From the NCBI GenBank assembly GCA_905198745.1, contig CAJKDU010000028.1, positions 1 through 29,425 on the forward strand: a stretch of 29,425 nucleotides of DNA. The letters run 5' to 3'. This document shows, piece by piece, positions 23,079-29,425 of this stretch (position 1 is its first letter; every line of letters begins with the position of its first letter). The notes beneath the pieces were generated by a model. That model was given only the letters and a program-made list of their open reading frames with translations, was not told where the DNA came from and did not search any database. The DNA is from an uncultured Prevotella sp. Its GTDB lineage: Bacteria; Bacteroidota; Bacteroidia; Bacteroidales; Bacteroidaceae. The position numbers and the translations under genes are program-made.

Positions 23079-24332
23079 ATGACTACCGAAGACTTTATAA
23101 ACCAACACTTGACAGACGACGTGCGCACACTCGCCTTGCAGGGCGCACGCTGCCCGGACATCGACATGCCCTACGCCCTCGACCAGATAGCCGGATGGCA
23201 AACGGCACGCCAGAAGTTGCCCTCGTGGGCAACCACTGAAGGCTTGGTCTATCCGCCCCATCTCTCCATGGAACAGTGCTCTTCCGAACAGACTGCCCGC
23301 TACAAGGCTGAGCTTGCCTTGCGGCTACTCGCCTCGGTTGATAGCGACGGACAAGGGAGCGTGCCAACCAAACTCGTCGACTTGACAGGCGGTTTCGGTG
23401 TGGACTTCTCTTTCATGGCCCATGGCTTCGACCAGGCAGTCTATGTGGAAAGGCAGTTGCATCTCTGTGAGGTGGCACGCCACAACATTCCCCTGCTCGG
23501 CCTTCCCCATGCCGAGGTGGTGGAAGGTGACGGCACGGTCTACCTTTCGCGGCTGGACCATGCCACCCTCATATTCCTTGACCCGGCCCGTCGCGACAGC
23601 CATGGCGGCAAGACCGTGGCGATGAGCGACTGCACACCCGACGTGACCGCTCTGGAAGAAACATTGCTCAACAAGGCCGACCTGGTGATGGTGAAACTCT
23701 CGCCCATGCTCGACTGGCACAAGGCTGTGGCAGACCTTGGTGATAAGGTGAGCGAGGTGCACATTGTGTCGGCAGGCGGCGAGTGCAAGGAGTTGCTCCT
23801 CGTGTTGCGCCGCGACTTCTCGGGCAGTCCGCTCGTGGTTTGTGTCAACGACCACAGCACCTTCTCCTATCGCGAGGGTGCGCCACTCCACTCCGCCATG
23901 ATTGGCGCCGTGGACGACCTTCCCATGCAGGTGATTGCCACCACCGAAGAAGCCCCTTCCTCGCTTGCCGACCCGCAAGTGCTGCTCGTGCCCAATGCCT
24001 CGGTCATGAAAGCAGGCTGTTTTGACCGGCTTGCCTGTGTGTTTGGCGTGCGTGCCGTGGCTGCCAACTCCCATCTGTTTCTCGCCTCGGGCATGGTGGA
24101 CGATTTCCCCGGAAAGCAATACAACATTCTGCGCGTGACGACCATGAACAAGAAGGAACTCAAGAAGGCAATGACGGGAATAGACAGAGCCAGTGTCTCG
24201 GTGCGCAACTTCCCGCTTTCGGCTGCCGAACTGCGCAAACGGCTGAAAGTGAAAGATGGCGGCGACACCCACATCTTTGCCACAACGACCGACAGCCGGG
24301 AACATCTGCTTTACGTCTGCAAGCGGATTTGA
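23079..24332 (+). CDS. THUMP-like / SAM-dependent methyltransferase family protein
   Basis: The 417-residue product (from MTTEDFINQHL at 23079) has a Rossmann methyltransferase core with a SAM-binding motif I, LVDLTGGFGVDFSFMA (about residue 98 onward), an acidic VYVERQ after the second strand, and LDPARRDSHGGK near residue 167 at the position of the catalytic motif. The C-terminal part, ending in THIFATTTDSREHLLYVCKRI, resembles the THUMP-like domain of Bacteroidota proteins related to rRNA/tRNA methyltransferases. The target is unknown. An in-frame ATG at 23043 lies inside the promoter and is rejected as the start. The gene has its own promoter; no clear terminator follows, apart from an AT-rich 9-bp hairpin at 24381-24403. 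Confidence 0.82.
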   Translation: MTTEDFINQHLTDDVRTLALQGARCPDIDMPYALDQIAGWQTARQKLPSWATTEGLVYPPHLSMEQCSSEQTARYKAELALRLLASVDSDGQGSVPTKLVDLTGGFGVDFSFMAHGFDQAVYVERQLHLCEVARHNIPLLGLPHAEVVEGDGTVYLSRLDHATLIFLDPARRDSHGGKTVAMSDCTPDVTALEETLLNKADLVMVKLSPMLDWHKAVADLGDKVSEVHIVSAGGECKELLLVLRRDFSGSPLVVCVNDHSTFSYREGAPLHSAMIGAVDDLPMQVIATTEEAPSSLADPQVLLVPNASVMKAGCFDRLACVFGVRAVAANSHLFLASGMVDDFPGKQYNILRVTTMNKKELKKAMTGIDRASVSVRNFPLSAAELRKRLKVKDGGDTHIFATTTDSREHLLYVCKRI

Positions 24333-24401
24333 GAGCTTGCCGCCTGTTGGCGCAACAGTCTGCGGTGACGTGCCCGTGAGAAATAAAAAACGGCTTTTTA
24401 T

Positions 24402-24432
24402 TTTGAATTGTCTTCAATTTGAGCTATCTTTG
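24402..24432 (+). promoter_or_regulatory. Promoter of the acyltransferase-topoisomerase-protease operon
   Basis: TTTG (24402-24405), exactly 19 nt, then TATCTTTG (24425-24432). The 35 nt from 24400 to 24434 match 30 of 35 bases of the argS promoter region, suggesting common descent. The leader is about 40 nt and AT-rich. Confidence 0.85.
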
Positions 24433-24474
24433 CACGTTTAAATAGTACTATTTTATCATTATTTCATTTATTAA

Positions 24475-25620
24475 ATGTCAGTAGAAATAAAGAAAGTCGA
24501 GTCGAAACGCGACTTAAAGACATTCATCGAATTCCACTACGACCTCTATGAGGGCAGCGAATACGATGTGCCCAACCTGTATAGCGACGAGCTCAACACG
24601 CTCAGCAAGGACCGCAACGCAGCTTTCGAGTTCTGCGAGGCCGAATACTATCTGGCCTATAAGGACGGAAAACTGGCGGGTAGGGTGGCAGCCATCATCA
24701 ACAACCGTGCCAACGAGCGCTGGGGGCGCAAGTCGGTACGCTTTGGATGGATAGATTTTGTCGATGACCGTGAGGTGTCGGCAGCACTGCTGAAAGCAGT
24801 GGAAGACTATGGCAAGGCCAAAGGCATGACCGAAGTGGTGGGACCACTCGGATTTACCGACATGGATCCCGAGGGCATGCTCACCTACGGCTTCGACCAA
24901 CTCGGCACCATGCCCACCATCTACAACTATGCCTACTATCCCCAACACATCGAGCAGATGGACGGTTGGGAGAAAGACAACGACTATGTGGAATATAAGC
25001 TCATGGTGCCCGAGAAGATACCCGAGAAGTATACCAAGATAGCCAAGATGATAAAGAAACGCTACAACCTCCATGTGAAGAAGCTCACCCGAAAGGAAAT
25101 CTACAAGGACGGTTACGGCAAGCGCATCTTCCAGCTCATCAACGACACCTACAAGGATCTCTACGGATTCTCTGAACTCAGCGAGAAACAGATAGAGCAG
25201 TATGTGGACATGTATCTGCCTATGGCAGACCTCAACCTCATTACCCTGATAGAAGACTGGAATGCCGACCACAAGCTGGTGGGTGTGGGCATTACCATCC
25301 CGTCGCTCGCCAGGGCACTGCAGAAATGCCACCGTGGCAGAATGTTCCCCTTCGGCTGGTGGCACCTGTTGCGCGCCATCAAGTATCACAAGACCAAGGG
25401 CGTGGACCTGCTGCTGATGGGCGTGCTGCCCGAATACCGCATGAAGGGAGCCAATGCGCTCATGTTCTCCGACCTCATACCCCGCTACCAGGCCTACGGC
25501 TTCGAGTGGGGCGAGAGTCAGGTGGAAATGGCAAGCAACGAAGGTGTGCAGAGCCAGTGGGAATACCTGGAAACCATCATGCACAAGAAGCGCAAGTGCT
25601 ACAAGAAGGCAATAGGATAA
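24475..25620 (+). CDS. GNAT-like acyltransferase fold protein, uncharacterised
   Basis: This 381-residue cytosolic protein is of a type common in Bacteroidota and often annotated only as hypothetical or N-acetyltransferase-like. The N-terminal half has YYLAYKDGKLAGRVAAIIN, which fits beta strands 2-4 of a GNAT fold, then FGWIDFVDDREVSAALLKAVEDYGKAKGM and VVGPLGFTDMDPEGML, a strongly conserved-looking stretch. The C-terminal half has LLLMGVLPEYRMKGANALMFSDL, which resembles the acetyl-CoA pyrophosphate loop, and VEMASNEGVQSQWEYL. Two GNAT-like halves are therefore likely. The substrate is unknown. It is first in an operon: topoisomerase IV subunit B starts 28 nt downstream. Confidence 0.75.
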   Translation: MSVEIKKVESKRDLKTFIEFHYDLYEGSEYDVPNLYSDELNTLSKDRNAAFEFCEAEYYLAYKDGKLAGRVAAIINNRANERWGRKSVRFGWIDFVDDREVSAALLKAVEDYGKAKGMTEVVGPLGFTDMDPEGMLTYGFDQLGTMPTIYNYAYYPQHIEQMDGWEKDNDYVEYKLMVPEKIPEKYTKIAKMIKKRYNLHVKKLTRKEIYKDGYGKRIFQLINDTYKDLYGFSELSEKQIEQYVDMYLPMADLNLITLIEDWNADHKLVGVGITIPSLARALQKCHRGRMFPFGWWHLLRAIKYHKTKGVDLLLMGVLPEYRMKGANALMFSDLIPRYQAYGFEWGESQVEMASNEGVQSQWEYLETIMHKKRKCYKKAIG

Positions 25621-25648
25621 CCTTTTCACGCCACACAACAGAAAGACT

Positions 25649-27616
25649 ATGGAAGAAGAAAACATGAAGCCAAACGACCAGTCCCAGGTGGAATACACCG
25701 ACGACAACATTCGTCATCTGTCGGGACTGGAACACATACGCATACGCCCAGGCATGTACATCGGACGACTGGGTGACGGACGCACAGCCGAGGATGGCAT
25801 CTATGTGCTGCTCAAGGAGGTGCTCGACAACTCCATCGACGAGTTCAAGATGAATGCCGGCAAGCGTATAGAGGTGGACATTGACGACAATCTGAAGGTG
25901 TCGGTACGCGACTATGGACGTGGTATTCCGCAGGGAAAACTCGTGGAGGCTGTCAGCGAACTCAACACCAGCGGCAAATTCGACACCAAGGCCTTCAAGA
26001 AGAGCATCGGACTCAACGGCGTGGGCATCAAGGCGGTGAATGCCCTGAGCGCCCGCTTTGAGGCACGAAGCTATCGAGAGGGCAAGGTGCGCACGGTGGT
26101 GTTCGACCGGGGAAAGCTGGTGAGCGACACCACGGAACCTACAGAAGACGAGAATGGCACCTACATATTCTTCCAGCCCGATGATACCCTCTTCCTGAAC
26201 TACAAGTTCCAGGCAGACATTGTGGAGACCATGCTCCGCAACTACACCTACCTGAACACCGGCCTTGCCATCATGTTCAACGGCAGACGCATCATCAGTC
26301 GCAACGGACTGAAAGACCTGCTGCTCGACACCATGACCACCGACGGACTCTATCCCATCATCCACATCAAGGGTGAGGACATTGAGATAGCCTTCACCCA
26401 CACCAATCAGTATGGCGAGGAATACCACTCCTTCGTCAACGGACAGCACACTACACAAGGCGGCACCCACCAGAGTGCCTTCAAGGAACACATAGCCAGA
26501 ACCATCAAGGAGTTTTCCGGCAAGAACTTTGAGTATGCCGACATCCGCAACGGCATTGTGGCAGCCATAGCCATCAATGTGGAAGAACCCATGTTCGAGA
26601 GTCAGACCAAGATAAAGCTCGGCTCGCTCACCATGAGTCCCGGAGGCGACAGCATCAACAAGTATGTGGGCGACTTCATCAAGAAGGAAGTGGACAACTA
26701 TCTGCACATACATGCTGACGTGGCAGAGGTGATGATAGAGAAGATACAGAGCAACGAGAAAGAACGCAAGGCCATGGCAGGCGTGGCAAAGATAGCCCGT
26801 GAGCGCGCCAAGAAAGCCAACCTGCACAACCGCAAGCTCCGTGACTGCCGCATACACTTCAGCGACGTGAAGAACGACCGCAAGGAGGAATCGAGCATCT
26901 TCATCACCGAGGGCGACTCGGCGAGCGGCAGTATCACCAAGAGCCGCGACGTGAACACCCAGGCGGTGTTCTCACTCCGCGGAAAGCCCCTCAACTCGTT
27001 CGGCATGACCAAAGAGGTGGTCTACAAGAACGAGGAGTTCAACCTGCTCCAGGCTGCACTCGACATTGAAGACGGGCTCGACACACTGCGCTACAACAAG
27101 GTCATCGTGGCGACGGATGCCGATGTAGACGGCATGCACATCCGCCTGCTCATCATCACTTTCTTCCTGCAGTTCTTCCCGGAACTCATCAAGAAGGGCC
27201 ACGTCTATGTGTTGCAGACTCCTTTGTTCCGTGTGCGCAACCGCCGCACCAAGATCAAGAACAAGAAAGTGATAGCCGAGGCCGACACCAAGCGCACCAA
27301 CAAGGAAAAGAAAAGCGACTTTATCACCCATTATTGCTACAGTGACGAGGAGCGCCTCAAGGCCATCTCCGACCTGGGTCCCGACCCGGAGATAACCCGA
27401 TTCAAAGGTTTGGGCGAGATTTCGCCCGAGGAGTTTGCCCACTTCATCGGGCCCGACATGAGGCTGGAGCAGGTGACGCTCCACAAGACAGACCAGGTGC
27501 AGAAGCTCCTGGAATACTATATGGGCAAGAACACCATGGAACGGCAGAACTTTATCATTGACAACCTGGTGGTGGAGGAAGACCGCCCCGAGGAAATGGG
27601 AGAAGAAATAGACTAA
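25649..27616 (+). CDS. parE: DNA topoisomerase IV subunit B
   Basis: ParE is the ATPase subunit of topoisomerase IV, which unlinks sister chromosomes before division. The 655-residue length suits ParE rather than the longer GyrB of many species. The GHKL ATPase domain has EVLDNSIDEF near residue 57, DYGRGIPQGK and the GLNGVGIKAVNALS motif that closes over ATP. The TOPRIM domain has ITEGDSASGSI (about residue 420), RGKPLNSFG and ATDADVDGMHIR (about residue 490), supplying the acidic metal ligands; RFKGLGEISPEEF follows. In this group the TOPRIM variant EGDSASGS is seen instead of the common EGDSAGGS. GyrB cannot be strictly excluded, but the sequence type is that of the second Bacteroidota type II enzyme. 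The subunit A gene is not in the window. It is the middle gene of the operon. Confidence 0.9.
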   Translation: MEEENMKPNDQSQVEYTDDNIRHLSGLEHIRIRPGMYIGRLGDGRTAEDGIYVLLKEVLDNSIDEFKMNAGKRIEVDIDDNLKVSVRDYGRGIPQGKLVEAVSELNTSGKFDTKAFKKSIGLNGVGIKAVNALSARFEARSYREGKVRTVVFDRGKLVSDTTEPTEDENGTYIFFQPDDTLFLNYKFQADIVETMLRNYTYLNTGLAIMFNGRRIISRNGLKDLLLDTMTTDGLYPIIHIKGEDIEIAFTHTNQYGEEYHSFVNGQHTTQGGTHQSAFKEHIARTIKEFSGKNFEYADIRNGIVAAIAINVEEPMFESQTKIKLGSLTMSPGGDSINKYVGDFIKKEVDNYLHIHADVAEVMIEKIQSNEKERKAMAGVAKIARERAKKANLHNRKLRDCRIHFSDVKNDRKEESSIFITEGDSASGSITKSRDVNTQAVFSLRGKPLNSFGMTKEVVYKNEEFNLLQAALDIEDGLDTLRYNKVIVATDADVDGMHIRLLIITFFLQFFPELIKKGHVYVLQTPLFRVRNRRTKIKNKKVIAEADTKRTNKEKKSDFITHYCYSDEERLKAISDLGPDPEITRFKGLGEISPEEFAHFIGPDMRLEQVTLHKTDQVQKLLEYYMGKNTMERQNFIIDNLVVEEDRPEEMGEEID

Positions 27617-27626
27617 CAAGAAAGAC

Positions 27627-29201
27627 ATGAAGAAAACTATCATGGCAGCCCTTGCGCTGCTTTGCACAATAACAGCCAATGCACAGTTCTCGTTACGCAT
27701 GGGCAAGGACAGTCCGCTGCGCAAGTTGCAGATGGCGGAGGTGGTGATCAACAACCTCTATGTAGACTCGGTAGACGAGAATAAACTGGCGGAAGACGGC
27801 ATACGCGGCATGCTGGAGAAACTGGATCCGCACTCTTCTTACTCCACCCCTAAGGAAGTGAAGGCACTCAACGAACCCCTGCAGGGAAGCTTTGAGGGAA
27901 TAGGCGTGCAGTTCAATATGGTGGACGACACGCTGCTCGTCATTCAGCCTGTGGTGAATGGTCCCTCGGAGAAGGTGGGCATCCTGGCTGGCGACCGCAT
28001 CGTCAGCGTAAACGACACCGCCATTGCCGGTGTGAAGATGGCGCGCGACGAAATCATGCGCCGGTTGCGTGGACCCAAAGGGTCGAAGGTGCTGCTGGGC
28101 ATCGTGCGCCGAGGCATCAGTGACAAGCTCTCTTTCACGGTAACTCGCGACAAGATTCCCGTGAAGACCCTCGACGCCTATTACCTGATACGTCCCGGTG
28201 TGGGCTACATACGCATCGGCAGTTTCGGTGCCACCACTTACGACGAGTTCATGACAGCCGTGAAAGACTTGCAGGGCAAAGGTATGAAAGACCTTATCGT
28301 GGACTTGCAGGAGAACGGCGGTGGCTATCTGCAGACGGCCGTGAAGATAGCCAATGAGTTCCTGGCAGACCACGACCTCATCGTCTACACGTCGGGCAGA
28401 GCCTGCAAGCGGCAGGAATACCGTGCGCAAGGCAACGGCAAACTGATGAAAGGCAAGGTGGTGGTGCTGGTCAATGAGTTCTCGGCAAGTGCAGCAGAGA
28501 TTGTGACTGGAGCCATACAGGACCAGGACCGCGGCATGGTGGTGGGACGCAGAAGCTTTGGCAAAGGACTGGTGCAGCGCCCCATTCCGTTTGATGACGG
28601 TTCGATGATTCGTCTTACCATCGCACACTATTATACGCCTTCAGGCCGTTGCATCCAGAAACCTTATAAGAAAGGAGATGCCCAGGACTATGCACGCGAC
28701 ATAGAGAACCGCTTGAAGCACGGCGAGTTCACCAATGCCGACAGCATACACTTTGCCGACTCGCTGAAGTGCTATACTCTGCGCAAGCACCGCGTGGTCT
28801 ACGGAGGAGGAGGTATCATGCCCGACTACTTTGTGCCGCTCGACACGATGAAATACACCAAGTTCTACCGCCAGTTGGCAGCCAAGAACTACATCATCAA
28901 TACCAACTTGAAGTATATTGATGCCAACCGCAAGCAACTGAAGAAACAGTACACCCAGTTCGACAAGTTCCTGGCAGGCTACGAGGTGCCGCAGGAGGTG
29001 GTTGACACCATTCTTGCCCAAGCTGAAAAGGACAAGATAAAGCCGAAAGACAAGGAGGAACTCAACAAGACCCTGCCTTTCCTGCGCCGCCAGCTCAAGG
29101 CACTTGTGGCGCGCGACATCTGGGACATGAGCCAGTATTACCAGATTATGAACGAGGATAACGATGTGGTCAAGAAGGCACTCGAAGTCATTAGGAAATA
29201 G
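27627..29201 (+). CDS. S41 family carboxy-terminal processing peptidase
   Basis: S41 (CtpA/Tsp-type) proteases trim or degrade exported proteins in the periplasm. The 524-residue product starts with a signal peptide (MKKTIMAALALLCTITANAQ). A PDZ domain of about residues 85-165 (GIGVQFNMVDDTLLVIQPV, then GILAGDRIVSVND) binds substrate C-termini. The protease domain has GYIRIGSFG, DLQENGGGYLQTAV, nucleophile S288 in NEFSASAAEI and the general-base K313 in RRSFGKGLVQ; the 25-residue spacing matches known family members. The C-terminal about 150 residues, after the core, are helical and lysine-rich. It starts 10 nt after parE, so it is translated from the same message. A terminator follows directly. 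Confidence 0.95.
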   Translation: MKKTIMAALALLCTITANAQFSLRMGKDSPLRKLQMAEVVINNLYVDSVDENKLAEDGIRGMLEKLDPHSSYSTPKEVKALNEPLQGSFEGIGVQFNMVDDTLLVIQPVVNGPSEKVGILAGDRIVSVNDTAIAGVKMARDEIMRRLRGPKGSKVLLGIVRRGISDKLSFTVTRDKIPVKTLDAYYLIRPGVGYIRIGSFGATTYDEFMTAVKDLQGKGMKDLIVDLQENGGGYLQTAVKIANEFLADHDLIVYTSGRACKRQEYRAQGNGKLMKGKVVVLVNEFSASAAEIVTGAIQDQDRGMVVGRRSFGKGLVQRPIPFDDGSMIRLTIAHYYTPSGRCIQKPYKKGDAQDYARDIENRLKHGEFTNADSIHFADSLKCYTLRKHRVVYGGGGIMPDYFVPLDTMKYTKFYRQLAAKNYIINTNLKYIDANRKQLKKQYTQFDKFLAGYEVPQEVVDTILAQAEKDKIKPKDKEELNKTLPFLRRQLKALVARDIWDMSQYYQIMNEDNDVVKKALEVIRK

Positions 29202-29215
29202 AGTCATGCAAGAAT

Positions 29216-29264
29216 AAAAAGTGAAGGAGACAAACCTCTTGGGGGAATGTCTCCTTCACTTTTT
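29216..29264 (+). terminator. Terminator of the 24.5-29.2 kb operon
   Basis: A 17-bp perfect stem (29216-29232 with 29248-29264) with a 15-nt loop and flanking A5/T6 tracts ends the operon after the S41 protease gene. Confidence 0.92.
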
Positions 29265-29316
29265 TACTCCATGCTTCTTTGTTTTACGTTTTGCACCGGA
29301 TTTTGTTTGGCAAATG

Positions 29317-29348
29317 TTTGCAGATAAACGTTATTTAATCTATCTTTG
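29317..29348 (+). promoter_or_regulatory. Promoter for a gene beyond the right edge
   Basis: TTTG (29317-29320), 20 nt, then TATCTTTG (29341-29348) is a canonical Bacteroidota promoter. No start codon of a long frame is seen before the window ends, so the gene it serves lies outside; the leader is at least about 70 nt. Confidence 0.75.
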
Positions 29349-29425
29349 CAGTTGACAGACAATTATCAGTTACTCAAGTTTCGGATTTAGACTTTGAGGT
29401 TGAATTTATTGTATAAAAAAGGCTT

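Noticed and set aside
24514..25710. 398-codon minus-strand frame opposite the acyltransferase-like gene
   Set aside because: Shadow frame; the plus-strand gene has a canonical promoter, operon spacing and plausible fold.

Overview
The window looks like chromosomal DNA of an anaerobic Bacteroidota bacterium, most likely Bacteroidales and probably Prevotellaceae (inference). Evidence: most intergenic regions carry the Bacteroidota sigma-factor promoter type (TTTG, about 19-23 nt, TAnnTTTG); recognisable Shine-Dalgarno sites are rare; there is a three-gene fumarate reductase/succinate dehydrogenase operon with a single di-haem cytochrome b; and there is a secreted protein with a C-terminus resembling a type IX secretion sorting domain. 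No rRNA, tRNA, CRISPR array, insertion sequence or prophage gene was seen.

Layout. 0.2-4.8 kb, minus strand: uvrC (DNA repair), apt (purine salvage) and mnmG (tRNA wobble-uridine modification). Two 16-bp sites matching or nearly matching the ParB-binding parS centromere sequence lie in the intergenic regions on either side of apt, which suggests the window is in the origin-proximal part of the chromosome. 5.0-8.5 kb, plus strand: the frd/sdh C-A-B operon, ending in a strong terminator. 8.9-11.1 kb, minus strand: a tight prmC-recX-comF operon. 11.4-12.4 kb, plus strand: ribD (riboflavin synthesis). 12.6-12.9 kb, minus strand: two unannotated genes for 29- and 30-residue membrane peptides with nearly identical leaders, between a promoter and a terminator. 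13.0-15.5 kb, minus strand: an RNase H gene and argS. 15.7-17.5 kb, plus strand: an SLC13-type permease with two cytosolic RCK_C-like domains, convergent with a MATE exporter (17.6-19.0 kb, minus). 19.0-20.4 kb: a gene-free stretch rich in short repeats and palindromes. 20.4-22.7 kb, plus: a secreted YD-repeat-like protein. 23.1-24.3 kb, plus: a THUMP-like SAM methyltransferase family protein. 24.5-29.2 kb, plus: an operon of an acyltransferase-like protein, topoisomerase IV subunit B and an S41 carboxy-terminal processing protease.

Most genes are housekeeping. The less expected content is between them: the two parS-like sites; the duplicated small-protein operon; a family of hairpin-forming repeats of about 70 bp that contains the promoters of prmC and argS and recurs in related form upstream of the 24.5 kb operon; and the repeat-rich 1.4-kb gene desert. 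Base composition also changes: by hand sampling, uvrC, apt and the 3' part of mnmG are AT-richer than the rest of the window.
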